A stretch of 64,000 nucleotides of DNA from Desulfobacterales bacterium (GCA_030834695.1 JAUQXK010000114.1:1-64000), one strand, 5' to 3'; positions 9,124 to 18,287 are shown, counted from the stretch's first letter. Notes: generated from the letters alone by a model not told the origin. Numbers and translations are program-made.

Positions 9124-10974
9124 ATGGCAAAACTACAGAACAGAGAAGCGCTGGAAAAACTGAGGAATTCGCTGCAGGCGAAGAGCCAAAAGAGCCAGAA
9201 GCTCATTTCGCTTTGTGCCGGATCGGGCTGCGGCGCCTATGGGACGGCCAAGGTCCACACCGTGTTGCAGGAGGAACTGGCTAAACACAACCTGCAGGAA
9301 AAGGTGCAGGTGAAGCTCACCGGGTGCCACGGCTTCTGTGAAAAGGGGCCGATCATGGTCATCCACCCGGAGGGCGTCTTCTATCCGCAGGTGACTCCGG
9401 AGAAAGTGCCCGACATCGTCAAAACGACGTTGATCGGGCAGCAACTGGTCGACAAGCTGATTTACAAAGACCCCGTCACCAAAAAGAAAATCAGCCACGA
9501 GCACGAGATCCCTTTCTACAAACTCCAGAAGCGCATCATTTTCGGCAACAACGGGCTGATCGATCCGACCAGCATCGATGACTACATTGCCGTGGGCGGC
9601 TATGCCGCACTGACCAAGGCGCTCTTTGATCTGACGCCCCAGGACATCCTCAGCGAAATAAAAAAATCCGGCCTGCGCGGACGCGGGGGCGGGGGATTCC
9701 CCACCGGCATCAAGTGGGAGTCCTGCCGGCGGCATGAAGGCCAACGCTATGTCATCTGCAATGCCGATGAGGGCGACCCCGGCGCCTACATGGACCGCAG
9801 TCTCCTCGAAGGCAACCCTCACAGCGTCATCGAAGGCATGATCATCGGAGCCATCGCCATCGGTTCCAACGACGGCTACGTCTATGTGCGGCATGAATAC
9901 CCCTTGGCCGTCACGAACCTCACCATGGCTCTGCGAAGTGCCAGAAGCCTCGGGCTGCTTGGGAAAAACATCCTGGGTAGCGGATTTGACTATGACATCC
10001 GCATCAGCCGCGGCGGCGGTGCTTTCGTGTGCGGGGAATCCACTGCGCTGATGTCCTCCCTGGAGGGCAAACCCGGCCGCCCGCGTGCCAAGTACGTCCA
10101 CACCGTTGAAAAAGGATTCCGGGAAGGCCCGTCCAACCTGAACAACGTTGAAACCTGGGCCAACGTTCCCGTTATCATCAACCAGGGTGCGGCGTGGTAT
10201 GCCGGGATCGGAACCGAAAAAAGCAAAGGCACCAAAATTTTCTCCCTGGTCGGCAAGGTCGTGAACACCGGCTTGGTGGAAGTGCCTATGGGAACCACCC
10301 TGCGGCAGATCATTTTCGACATCGGCGGCGGGATCCCCAAGAAGAAAAAATTCAAGGCCGTCCAGACCGGAGGCCCTTCCGGCGGCTGCATTCCGGAGCA
10401 GTTCCTGGATCTCCCGGTGGACTTCGACGAACTCTCCAAGGTCGGCTCAATCATGGGCTCTGGCGGGATGATCGTCATGGACCAGGACACCTGCATGGTG
10501 GACGTCGCCCGCTATTTCGTGGACTTCCTAAAGGATGAGTCCTGCGGGCAATGCAACCCCTGCCGCGAGGGGCTTAAAAACATGCTGGACATCCTGACCG
10601 ACATCTGCCAGGGCCGCGGAAAAGAGGGCGACATCGACCTACTGGAAGAGCTCGGTATGATGATGCAGAAATTTTCGCTCTGCGGCCTGGGGACGTCCGC
10701 GCCCAACCCGGTGCTGACCAATATTTTGTACTTCCGGCACGAATACGAAGCCCATATCCGCGACAAGAAATGTCCGGCAGGCATCTGCAAGCCGCTGTTT
10801 CATTACGAAATCGATGCGGAGGTTTGCACCGGATGCCATGTGTGCTTCCAGAAGTGCCCCCAGGAGGCAGTGGCCGGAGACAAGAAGAAGCCTCATAGCA
10901 TCCATCAAGATAAATGCATTAAATGCGGGATCTGCTACGACGGTTGCAAGTTCGATGCAATTAAGATCTGCTGA
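9124..10974 (+). CDS. NuoF/HndC-like NADH-binding flavoprotein subunit
   Basis: 616 residues. The N-terminus (~20-110) is a [2Fe-2S] thioredoxin-like domain (CAGSGCGAYG, CHGFCEKGP). The core has the FMN/NAD(H) site with GLRGRGGGGFPTG and CNADEGDPGAYMDR, an SLBB domain, and a C-terminal [4Fe-4S] site ESCGQCNPCREG. The extreme C-terminus adds two ferredoxin clusters (CTGCHVCFQKCP and CIKCGICYDGC), as in the larger bifurcating-hydrogenase subunits. It is expected to bind FMN and NADH and transfer electrons to the HdrA fusion encoded 21 nt downstream. Length agrees with HndC/HydB-type proteins. Confidence 0.94.
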   Translation: MAKLQNREALEKLRNSLQAKSQKSQKLISLCAGSGCGAYGTAKVHTVLQEELAKHNLQEKVQVKLTGCHGFCEKGPIMVIHPEGVFYPQVTPEKVPDIVKTTLIGQQLVDKLIYKDPVTKKKISHEHEIPFYKLQKRIIFGNNGLIDPTSIDDYIAVGGYAALTKALFDLTPQDILSEIKKSGLRGRGGGGFPTGIKWESCRRHEGQRYVICNADEGDPGAYMDRSLLEGNPHSVIEGMIIGAIAIGSNDGYVYVRHEYPLAVTNLTMALRSARSLGLLGKNILGSGFDYDIRISRGGGAFVCGESTALMSSLEGKPGRPRAKYVHTVEKGFREGPSNLNNVETWANVPVIINQGAAWYAGIGTEKSKGTKIFSLVGKVVNTGLVEVPMGTTLRQIIFDIGGGIPKKKKFKAVQTGGPSGGCIPEQFLDLPVDFDELSKVGSIMGSGGMIVMDQDTCMVDVARYFVDFLKDESCGQCNPCREGLKNMLDILTDICQGRGKEGDIDLLEELGMMMQKFSLCGLGTSAPNPVLTNILYFRHEYEAHIRDKKCPAGICKPLFHYEIDAEVCTGCHVCFQKCPQEAVAGDKKKPHSIHQDKCIKCGICYDGCKFDAIKIC

Positions 10975-10995
10975 TCTCCACGAGGAAACGACATC

Positions 10996-13900
10996 ATGAT
11001 TACGTTCAAACTCAACGGTCAGACGGTCCAAGGCGAAAAAGGCCAGTACATTCTCCAGGTGGCCGAAAAATTCGGAGTCGACATTCCGACCATGTGCCAT
11101 CACAAGGCGCTGGATCCCGCCGGCATGTGCCGGCTGTGCACGGTCGAGGTGTTCGACGGCCGCCGGACACGCTACGTCACCTCCTGCAACTACCCGATCT
11201 GGGAAGGAATGGAGGTCAAGACCGATACGGAGATCGTCCGCGAGGGGCGCAAGCTGATCGTCGAGATGATGCTGGCGCGCTGCCCGGAGTCCACCGCCGT
11301 TCAAGCGATCGCCAAGTCCTACGGAATCGAAAAACCGCGCTTTCAGACAGGCGACGACACGTGCATCCTGTGCGGCCTGTGCACGCGCATGTGCGAACGC
11401 ATCGGCGCCAACGCCATCACGCTGACCCAGCGCGGCCTGGACATGCGGGTCGACACACCGTTCAGCATCAACACCGAGGCCTGCATCGCCTGCGGGGCCT
11501 GCGCGTTCGTATGCCCCACCGGCCATATCACCTACGACAAAGTAAAGGAAAAGGTCACCCTGCATCCGGGCCAGCCGATTCCGTCCGAATACGACATGGG
11601 TCTTAAAGGACGCAAGCCGGTCTATGTGCCTTACGCTCAGGCCGTGCCGAACACGCCGGCCATCGACCGCACCAAGTGCGTGCACTTCAAGACCGGAGGC
11701 TGCAAGGTCTGCGTGGAATTCTGCGGGGTGGATGCCATCGATCACAGCATGCAGGATGAAACCGTGGAGGTCAACGTCGGCTCGATCATCCTGGCGCCGG
11801 GATTCGAGCCTTTCGACCCTTCCAAGTTCGACACTTACAACTACGCCAAACACCCCAATGTGATCACCGCTATGGAGATGGAGCGCCTGCTTTCGGCATC
11901 CGGCCCCACGGGCGGCCACCTCGTGCGCATGTCCGATCACAAGGAGCCGAAGAAAGTGGCCTGGTTCCAGTGCGTGGGCTCCCGGGACATGAACCGCTGC
12001 GACAATTCCTACTGCTCTTCGGTGTGCTGCATGTATGCCATCAAGGAAGCGGTGATCGCCAAGGAGCACGCCGGGGCCGGGCTGGACTGCGCCGTCTTCT
12101 TCATGGACATCCGTACCCACGGCAAGGACTTCGAACGCTTCTACAACAGCGCCAAGGACAAGCACGGCGTGCGCTTCATCCGCAGCCGCGTGCATTCCAT
12201 CACCCCGGTCGGGGACAGCGGCGACCTTGAGGTCCGCTATGTCACCGAAAACGGAAGCCTGGTGGTCGAGACCTTCGACATGATCGTGCTGTCGATCGGC
12301 CTGCAGATCTCCCCGGCCGTGGCGGAGATGGCTAAAAACATGGGCATCGAGCTCACCGAGGGGCGTTTCTGCAAGACGGATTCCTTCAACCCGGTGGCCA
12401 CCTCCAAGCCGGGAGTCTTCGTCTGCGGCGCATTTCAGGGAGCCAAGGACATTCCGCAGTCGGTCGTCGACTCCAGCGCGGCGGCCACGGCTGCCGGTGA
12501 AATTCTCGCCTCCGCCCGCAACACCTTGACCAAAGTCAGGGAAGCCGTGCCCGAAACCGACGTGACCAACGCCCGGCCGCGCATCGGGGTGTTCGTGTGC
12601 CGCTGCGGCATCAACATCGCCGGCGTCGTCGATGTGCCGTCGGTCGCCGAGTACGCCAAGACCCTGCCCTACGTGGAATTCGCCACCGACAACCTGTATT
12701 CCTGCTCCCAGGACACCCAGGAGACGATCAGCCAGATCGTCAAGCAAAAGAACCTCAATCGGGTCGTCGTGGCGGCCTGCACGCCCAAGACCCATGAACC
12801 GCTCTTTCAGGAGACCCTCATCAACGCCGGCCTGAACAAATATCTCTTTGAGATGGCCAACATCCGCAACCACGATTCATGGGTGCACCGCAACAACCCG
12901 GAGCTGGCTACCAAAAAGGCCAAGGACCTGGTACGCATGGCGGTCTCCAAAGCAGCCCTCATCCAGCCGCTCAAAGAGGCGGAGCTGGACATCAACCCGA
13001 CGGCCCTGGTAATCGGCGGCGGGCTTTCCGGCATGGCGGCGGCACGCAGCCTGGCGCGTCAGGGCTACGATACGCACATCGTTGAGAAAAGCGACCGGCT
13101 CGGCGGGCAGGCCCACAACCTTTTCCGCACTGCCAAAGGCGAGGATGTGCAGAAGAAACTGGCCGAGATGACGGCCGATATCGAAAAAGACCCGAAAATC
13201 CACGTGCACCTGAAGGCCGCTCTGACTAAGGTGGACGGGTTCGTGGGCAGTTTCAAGAGCACGCTGTCGAGCGACGGCGCGGAGCAGATCCTGGAGCACG
13301 GCGTGGCCGTCATCGCCACCGGCGGATCAGCCCACACCCCGCAGGAATATGCCTATGGCAGCGACCCGCGAGTTGTGACCAGCCTCGAACTGGACCGCAA
13401 GATCATCGCCGGGGATCCCGCGCTCAAGGCTCTGAACAGCGCCGTCTTCATCCAGTGCGTCGGCTCCCGTGAACCGCAGCGGCCCTACTGTTCGCGCGTC
13501 TGCTGCACCCACTCCGTGGACAACGCCATTCACCTCAAGGAAATGAACCCGGACATGAACGTATTTGTGCTGTACCGGGACATGCGCACCTATGGCGAAC
13601 GCGAGCTTCTGTACAAAAAGGCCCGGACGCTCGGCGTCATCTTCATCCGCTACACCTTGGAGCAGAAGCCCGTCGTCAAAGTGGCCGGCGGGAAGCTGCT
13701 CGTAACGACGACCGACCCCATCATCGGTCGGCCGGTTGAAATCGAAACCGATCTGATCACCCTGGCCACGGCCGTCATCCCCAACCGGGACGAAAAACTG
13801 GCCAATTTCTTCAAGGTGCCCCTGAACGAGGACGGGTTCTTTGTTGAACGCCACGCCAAGCTGGGGCCCTCGGAGTTCGCGACCGACGGCGTCTTCCTGT

Positions 13901-14253
13901 GCGGACTGGCGCACTATCCGAAGCCGATCGATGAGGCCATCGCCCAGGGCCAGGCCGCGGCCTCCCGCGCCGTAACCCTGCTCGCACGCAAGAAGATCTA
14001 CACCAGCGGCACGGTGGCCGAGATCGATCCGCGCATGTGCAGCCAGTGCGGTGTGTGCGTTTCGGTCTGCCCCTACTCGGCTCCGTCCTGGACCGAGAAG
14101 GGCATGTTCGCCGGCAGGGCTCAAGTCAACCCGGTGCTCTGCAAGGGCTGCGGCCTGTGCGTCGCCTCCTGCCGCTCGGGAGCCATCCACCTGAAGGGAT
14201 TCGACAACGACCAGGTCTTCGCCCAGATCTTCAGTCTGAGCGAAGCGGTTTAA
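10996..14253 (+). CDS. hdrA: NuoG-like/HdrA fusion, tandem HdrA modules
   Basis: 1085 residues. Residues ~1-215 are NuoG-like: [2Fe-2S] ligands around MCHHKALDPAGMCRLC, then clusters CILCGLCTRMC and CIACGACAFVCP. Residues ~215-520 match HdrA from its PYAQAVPNTPAID segment onward, with the cluster motif FQCVGSRD...CSSVCC, but without its own N-terminal GxGxxG half. Residues ~540-1000 form a second HdrA-like unit with VCRCGINIAGVVDV, FAD motif VIGGGLSGMAAA and a second IQCVGSRE...CSRVCC. Two C-terminal ferredoxin clusters end the protein (CSQCGVCVSVCP, CKGCGLCVASC). It is likely the flavin bifurcation core joining the NuoEF module to the FlxD-FlxCBA module. The missing first FAD half corresponds to the 8062-8448 product. 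Confidence 0.9.
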   Translation: MITFKLNGQTVQGEKGQYILQVAEKFGVDIPTMCHHKALDPAGMCRLCTVEVFDGRRTRYVTSCNYPIWEGMEVKTDTEIVREGRKLIVEMMLARCPESTAVQAIAKSYGIEKPRFQTGDDTCILCGLCTRMCERIGANAITLTQRGLDMRVDTPFSINTEACIACGACAFVCPTGHITYDKVKEKVTLHPGQPIPSEYDMGLKGRKPVYVPYAQAVPNTPAIDRTKCVHFKTGGCKVCVEFCGVDAIDHSMQDETVEVNVGSIILAPGFEPFDPSKFDTYNYAKHPNVITAMEMERLLSASGPTGGHLVRMSDHKEPKKVAWFQCVGSRDMNRCDNSYCSSVCCMYAIKEAVIAKEHAGAGLDCAVFFMDIRTHGKDFERFYNSAKDKHGVRFIRSRVHSITPVGDSGDLEVRYVTENGSLVVETFDMIVLSIGLQISPAVAEMAKNMGIELTEGRFCKTDSFNPVATSKPGVFVCGAFQGAKDIPQSVVDSSAAATAAGEILASARNTLTKVREAVPETDVTNARPRIGVFVCRCGINIAGVVDVPSVAEYAKTLPYVEFATDNLYSCSQDTQETISQIVKQKNLNRVVVAACTPKTHEPLFQETLINAGLNKYLFEMANIRNHDSWVHRNNPELATKKAKDLVRMAVSKAALIQPLKEAELDINPTALVIGGGLSGMAAARSLARQGYDTHIVEKSDRLGGQAHNLFRTAKGEDVQKKLAEMTADIEKDPKIHVHLKAALTKVDGFVGSFKSTLSSDGAEQILEHGVAVIATGGSAHTPQEYAYGSDPRVVTSLELDRKIIAGDPALKALNSAVFIQCVGSREPQRPYCSRVCCTHSVDNAIHLKEMNPDMNVFVLYRDMRTYGERELLYKKARTLGVIFIRYTLEQKPVVKVAGGKLLVTTTDPIIGRPVEIETDLITLATAVIPNRDEKLANFFKVPLNEDGFFVERHAKLGPSEFATDGVFLCGLAHYPKPIDEAIAQGQAAASRAVTLLARKKIYTSGTVAEIDPRMCSQCGVCVSVCPYSAPSWTEKGMFAGRAQVNPVLCKGCGLCVASCRSGAIHLKGFDNDQVFAQIFSLSEAV

Positions 14254-14343
14254 GGACAAGGTACTGGATGCAGGATACTCGATACGGGATACGAAGCGGA
14301 CGGATGTCTTTTTTTCATCCAGCATCTTTACAAGGAGAAAACA

Positions 14344-14775
14344 ATGAGTGATTGGGAACCGAAGATCGCTGCCTTCCTCTGCAACTGGTGCAGCTACGGC
14401 GCCGCCGACCTGGCCGGCGTCAGCCGCATGGAATACCCACCCAACATTCGGGTGATCCGCATCCCTTGCACCGGCCGCATGGACCCGAAGTTCTTCCTGG
14501 CTGCATTGCGCGAAGGGGCCGACGGTGTCTGGGTTTCCGGGTGACATCCCGGAGAATGCCATTACCTGGAAGGTAATTACTACGCCCGCCGCAAATTCGC
14601 GTTGTTCAAGAATCTCATGGAACACATGGGGATCGAACCCGGCCGTCTGCAGTTCTCCTGGATCTCGTCGGCCGAATCCACCAAGTTCGTCGAGGTAGTC
14701 ACCCAGGTCACGAACGCCATCCGGGCACTGGGTCCGAATCCCGATTTCACCAAGAAACTGGCTGAGGTTGCCTGA
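14344..14775 (+). CDS. FlxD/MvhD-type [2Fe-2S] subunit, selenoprotein (UGA at 14542-14544)
   Basis: 143 residues when the in-frame UGA is read as selenocysteine; start ATG 14344 after ACAAGGAG. The frame continues without break after the UGA (HPGECHY, then the family's usual C-terminal helices) to TGA 14773-14775. MvhD/FlxD carries Cys in the GCHPGDCHY motif; here the codon is VSG-UGA-HPGEC. Other likely [2Fe-2S] ligands are in FLCNWCSYG and PCTGRMDP. A perfect SECIS-like hairpin follows. The protein would link HdrA to the Flx flavin module. Conventional gene callers would truncate it at 14544. The 90 nt upstream (14254-14343) hold only direct repeats of GATAC-type sequence. Confidence 0.88.
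14561..14577 (+). promoter_or_regulatory. Bacterial SECIS-like hairpin
   Basis: ATTACC-TGGAA-GGTAAT is a perfect 6-bp stem with a 5-nt loop, starting 16 nt after the UGA at 14542-14544, the distance expected for a bacterial SECIS element. Confidence 0.68.
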
Positions 14776-14776
14776 C

Positions 14777-15724
14777 ATGCTGAGCTATGCCGAAAAAATC
14801 AGGGAAATCGCCGGGCGGCTGTTGGCGTCCGGCGCCGTAAACATGGTCATCGGGTTTCGCCAGGGTACGATCCCGATGATGAACGAGCCGCATTTCGCCA
14901 AGAACCCGGCGGAGGCCGCCAAGCTCGTTTGGGACAGCCACTGCGGCATCAACCTGGCCAACTACCTGACCGACCGCAAGGAGAAGATCGGGATCGTGGC
15001 CAAGGGCTGCGACTCGCGCAACATCGTGACCCACATCATCGAAAACAAGATCAAGCGCGAGCAACTGGTGGTGATCGGTGTCCCGTGCCAGGGCATGGTG
15101 GACAAGCGCAAGATCGCCCTGAAGTGCCCGGGGGAGATCACCGCCGTGATCGAAACCGAAACGCAGGTCACCGCCACGGGCAACGGTTTCAGCCAGAGCT
15201 TCGATAAAAAAGACGTCCTGCAGCACAACTGCTCGCTGTGCATCCACCGCAACCCGGTGATCCACGATGAACTGGTGGCCGCGCCGGTCGAGGAACAAAA
15301 GGGAATCGACCGCTATGCCGACGTGCGCGCGGTCGAGGCCATGAGCCCGGAGCAGCGCTGGAAGTACTTCGAGGACCTGCTTTCGCCCTGCGTGCGCTGC
15401 TACGCCTGCCGCAACGCCTGCCCTCTGTGCTACTGCCCAACCTGCTTTGTGGACGAGTCCCGGCCGCAGTGGGTCGGCAAGGGCCAGGACCCCAGCGACG
15501 TGCGCACCTTCCACTTCCTGCGGGCCTATCACTGCGCCGGCCGCTGCACGGACTGCGGATCCTGCGAACGCTCCTGCCCCGTGGGCATCAACATGCGCGT
15601 GTTCACCAAGAAACTCGAAAAGGACTGCCTGGACCTCTTCGGCTGGGAGGCCGGCCTGAGTCTGGACGTGCGGCCGCCGCTCGATGTTTACCGGCCGAGC
15701 GACCCGAACGATTTCATCAAGTGA
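14777..15724 (+). CDS. FlxC-like Fe-S protein (F420-hydrogenase beta-like)
   Basis: About 315 residues; ATG 14777 is preferred, immediately after the FlxD stop codon, over an in-frame TTG at 14768. The N-terminal half resembles coenzyme F420-hydrogenase/dehydrogenase beta-type domains (VAKGCDSRN, VIGVPCQGM). The remainder is cysteine-rich: NCSLCIHRNP, CVRCYACRNACPLCYCPTC and CAGRCTDCGSCERSCPVG, consistent with several Fe-S clusters. No CCG-type HdrB motif is present. It is translationally coupled within the flx cluster and is probably an electron-wire subunit between FlxD and FlxBA. Confidence 0.8.
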   Translation: MLSYAEKIREIAGRLLASGAVNMVIGFRQGTIPMMNEPHFAKNPAEAAKLVWDSHCGINLANYLTDRKEKIGIVAKGCDSRNIVTHIIENKIKREQLVVIGVPCQGMVDKRKIALKCPGEITAVIETETQVTATGNGFSQSFDKKDVLQHNCSLCIHRNPVIHDELVAAPVEEQKGIDRYADVRAVEAMSPEQRWKYFEDLLSPCVRCYACRNACPLCYCPTCFVDESRPQWVGKGQDPSDVRTFHFLRAYHCAGRCTDCGSCERSCPVGINMRVFTKKLEKDCLDLFGWEAGLSLDVRPPLDVYRPSDPNDFIK

Positions 15725-15750
15725 CCTATTCTGACGCAGAGGCATCGCCA

Positions 15751-16818
15751 ATGAAAATCATCAAGATCGACAAAAGCCTGTGGGCGCCCGGCCTGAACCA
15801 GGCGGCCGCGGCCTACCGGTTGTTCGGCCCGGTGAAAGAAAAGGAATTTCACAGCTTCAAACCGCTGACGAACGGCGTCCAGCCGGACCTCTCCTGCCTG
15901 AACACGCGCCTTTCGCCCAAGGCCATCATCTACCCGCAGTCCGAGGTGATGTTCGACTACTCGCTCGACGAAAGCCGTGAGGATCACCACCAGATGCGGG
16001 AAGCTGCCAAGGATTACTCGCCCCGGGCCGTCATCGGCATCCGACCGTGCGACGCCAAGGCCTTCGAGCTGGTGCGCCTGAATTTCGACACCCCCGACTA
16101 CCAGGACCCCTACTGGCTCAAGGCCTACGAATCGACCACCCTCATCGGCCTCGGCTGCGAATCGCCCTGCAGCGCCTGCTTCTGCACCTCGGCCGGCTGT
16201 GGGCCTTACCACGAGGAGGGCCTGGACGTACTGCTGGCCGACGCGGGCGATCACTACTTGGCCAAGGTGCTCACGGAGAAAGGCGCCAAATTCCTCGCCG
16301 CCGGCGGTTGGAAGACCGCCGCCGTTAAGGAAGCCGATCAGACCATCGCGGCCATGCGTCAGACGGCCGAAAAAAAGATCACCTCCTTCGTGCCGACCGA
16401 TAACCTGAGGTCACTGCCCAATAACGATCTGTACAGCGCCACCTTCTGGGAGGATGTGTCCTTCGCCTGCATCAACTGCGGCACCTGCACGTACTCCTGC
16501 CCCACTTGCTGGTGCTTCGATATCCAGGACGAAACCCGCGGAGCATCCGGGGTACGGATGAAAAACTGGGACAGCTGCATGTTCCCGCTCTTCACGATGC
16601 ACGGCACCGGCCACAACCCCCGCGGCACCAAGCTGCATCGGGTGCGCCAGCGCTTCATGCACAAGCTGAAATATTTCGTGGACAAGTACGACCGGGGGAT
16701 CCAGTGCGTGGGCTGCGGTCGCTGCGTACGCCTGTGCCCGGTCAACATCGACATCCGCCGAGTGGCTGTGATGATGAACGGCTTCGCCGCGTCCGGCGAG
16801 GCCTGCGCCATAGAATGA
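15751..16818 (+). CDS. FlxB-like 4Fe-4S dicluster protein (AsrA/HydB-like)
   Basis: 355 residues from ATG 15751; the longer open frame upstream is an overlap with flxC and has no domain content. The N-terminal part resembles anaerobic sulfite reductase subunit A / sulfhydrogenase beta (GIRPCDAKAFEL, LGCESPCSACFCTSAGCGP). The C-terminus carries two [4Fe-4S] motifs, CINCGTCTYSCPTCWC and CVGCGRCVRLCP. It ends 15 nt before the flavoprotein gene. The role is to shuttle electrons between the NAD(P)-binding FlxA and the rest of the complex. Confidence 0.85.
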   Translation: MKIIKIDKSLWAPGLNQAAAAYRLFGPVKEKEFHSFKPLTNGVQPDLSCLNTRLSPKAIIYPQSEVMFDYSLDESREDHHQMREAAKDYSPRAVIGIRPCDAKAFELVRLNFDTPDYQDPYWLKAYESTTLIGLGCESPCSACFCTSAGCGPYHEEGLDVLLADAGDHYLAKVLTEKGAKFLAAGGWKTAAVKEADQTIAAMRQTAEKKITSFVPTDNLRSLPNNDLYSATFWEDVSFACINCGTCTYSCPTCWCFDIQDETRGASGVRMKNWDSCMFPLFTMHGTGHNPRGTKLHRVRQRFMHKLKYFVDKYDRGIQCVGCGRCVRLCPVNIDIRRVAVMMNGFAASGEACAIE

Positions 16819-16833
16819 CGAGGGAGGATCAAC

Positions 16834-17679
16834 GTGCAAAATCCCTATTTGCCATACCCCGTTCGAATCGACGACATTTCCGTCGAGACCGAGGACAAAA
16901 ACCTCAAGACCTTCAAATTTGTTTTTCTCAACCCGGCGGACGAACAGAAGTTCGCATATAAGGCCGGTCAGTTCGCCGAGCTGTCGGTGACCGGCAAGGG
17001 CGAAATCCCCATCGGGATCGCCTCGTCGCCCACCGAAAAGGGGTTCGTCAAGTTCACGGTGAACAAGGTCGGACTGGTGTCATCCTTCCTGCACGCCATG
17101 AAGCCCGGCGATATCATGGGTATCCGCGGCCCTATGGGCAACTGGTACCCCTGGGAAAGGATGGAGGGCAAGAACGTGGTGATCATCGGCGGCGGGTTTG
17201 CCTTCACCACCTTGCGGTCCTCTATCGTCTACATGCTGAATCCTGAAAACCGCAAAAAATTCAAAGACATTCATGTGATTTACGGCGCGCGCAGCCCCGG
17301 CATGCTCCTGTACCGCGAGGAGTTGGCAGCGTGGGAGCGGCGCGACGATATCAACATGCACATCACGGTGGACGCCACCAGCGACCCCGGCTGGAAATAC
17401 AACGTTGGTTTTGTTCCGGCCGTCACCGAGAAGAAGGCGCCGCCCGCCGGCAACGATACGTACGCCATCATCTGCGGCCCGCCGATCATGATCAAGTTCA
17501 CCCAGCCGGTGCTGGACAAGCTGGGCTACCCCCACGACAAAATCATCATGTCGTTGGAAAACCGCATGAAATGCGGAATCGGCATGTGCGGCCGCTGCAA
17601 TATCGGCAAGGAGTTCGTTTGCAAGGACGGACCGGTGTTCACCCTGGAGCAGCTCAATCAAACCCCTCGTGAATATTGA
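16834..17679 (+). CDS. FlxA-like FAD/NAD(P)-binding oxidoreductase (AsrB-type)
   Basis: 281 residues; GTG start at 16834 with AGGGAGGATCAAC before it. Ferredoxin-reductase fold: FAD-binding beta-barrel (~1-105; PIGIASSPTEKGF), NAD-binding domain (VVIIGGGFAFTTLRS, VIYGARSPGM), and a C-terminal [2Fe-2S]-type motif CGIGMCGRCNIGKEFVCKDGPVF typical of dihydroorotate dehydrogenase electron-transfer and AsrB subunits. It closes the flxDCBA order. With NuoF upstream, the locus has two pyridine-nucleotide-binding flavoproteins. Confidence 0.9.
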   Translation: MQNPYLPYPVRIDDISVETEDKNLKTFKFVFLNPADEQKFAYKAGQFAELSVTGKGEIPIGIASSPTEKGFVKFTVNKVGLVSSFLHAMKPGDIMGIRGPMGNWYPWERMEGKNVVIIGGGFAFTTLRSSIVYMLNPENRKKFKDIHVIYGARSPGMLLYREELAAWERRDDINMHITVDATSDPGWKYNVGFVPAVTEKKAPPAGNDTYAIICGPPIMIKFTQPVLDKLGYPHDKIIMSLENRMKCGIGMCGRCNIGKEFVCKDGPVFTLEQLNQTPREY

Positions 17680-17770
17680 TCAATACTCGGTCCCGCCATC
17701 CGTCCGATGGTTCAACCGGCCGGATTCCTTCGGCGAGGGACAGCCGGCCGCCGGAGGGCTATTTTTCGTA

Positions 17771-17799
17771 TTGACATATCCGCCGGCATCCATTAGAAA
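17771..17799 (+). promoter_or_regulatory. Sigma-70-type promoter of dsrC
   Basis: TTGACA (17771-17776) and TAGAAA (17794-17799) are separated by 17 nt, 71 nt before the dsrC start, so dsrC is probably transcribed independently of the flx genes. Confidence 0.62.
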
Positions 17800-17870
17800 T
17801 TAACATTCAAAAACGCGGATGCAGGCTAACTGCCTAACCATACATCAAAACACGTAAAGGAGGATAATTC

Positions 17871-18188
17871 ATGCCGACAGTCGAATGGATGGGAAAAAGC
17901 TTCACGGTGGACGAAGACGGTTTCATTGATTCTTACTCCAACTGGGGGCCGGAATGGGTCCAGTGGGTGAAGCATCAGGAAGGCATCGAGGAACTGAACG
18001 ACGAGCATAAGAAGCTCATCGAAGTTCTCCGCGATTACTACGAGAAGAACGGCATCGCCCCCATGGTACGGGTTCTTTCCAAGGTCACCGGCTTCAAACT
18101 GAAGCACATTTACGAGCTGTTTCCTTCCGGACCGGGCAAGGGAGCATGCAAAATGGCCGGCCTTCCCAAACCAACCGGTTGCGTCTGA
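17871..18188 (+). CDS. dsrC: DsrC sulfur carrier protein
   Basis: 105 residues, start ATG 17871 after AAAGGAGGATAATTC. The C-terminal arm has both redox cysteines: one in GACKMAGLPKP and the penultimate Cys in TGCV, eleven residues apart as in true DsrC rather than single-Cys TusE. In sulfate and sulfite reducers DsrC carries the sulfur from DsrAB as a trisulfide that is reduced by DsrMKJOP or other Hdr-like enzymes. It has its own promoter and terminator. Its position after an HdrA-Flx complex that lacks HdrB/HdrC suggests a functional link, which is inference. Confidence 0.96.
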   Translation: MPTVEWMGKSFTVDEDGFIDSYSNWGPEWVQWVKHQEGIEELNDEHKKLIEVLRDYYEKNGIAPMVRVLSKVTGFKLKHIYELFPSGPGKGACKMAGLPKPTGCV

Positions 18189-18220
18189 TGCTCACGAAGT
18201 GACGTTTATGGCTGCAGAAA

Positions 18221-18250
18221 AAGCCCTGCCGACGCGGCAGGGCTTTTTTG
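18221..18250 (+). terminator. Rho-independent terminator of dsrC
   Basis: AAGCCCTGCC-GACGC-GGCAGGGCTT is a perfect 10-bp stem followed by a T run, 33 nt after the dsrC stop. Confidence 0.93.
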
Positions 18251-18287
18251 TTTGACGGCCCGGGCCGATCGCCGGAGAAAGATCGTC

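Noticed and set aside
10639-12873. 744-aa minus-strand open frame
   Set aside because: Antisense to NuoF and the HdrA fusion, whose Fe-S and FAD motifs are unambiguous; His/Asp/Val-rich composition typical of a GC-rich shadow frame.
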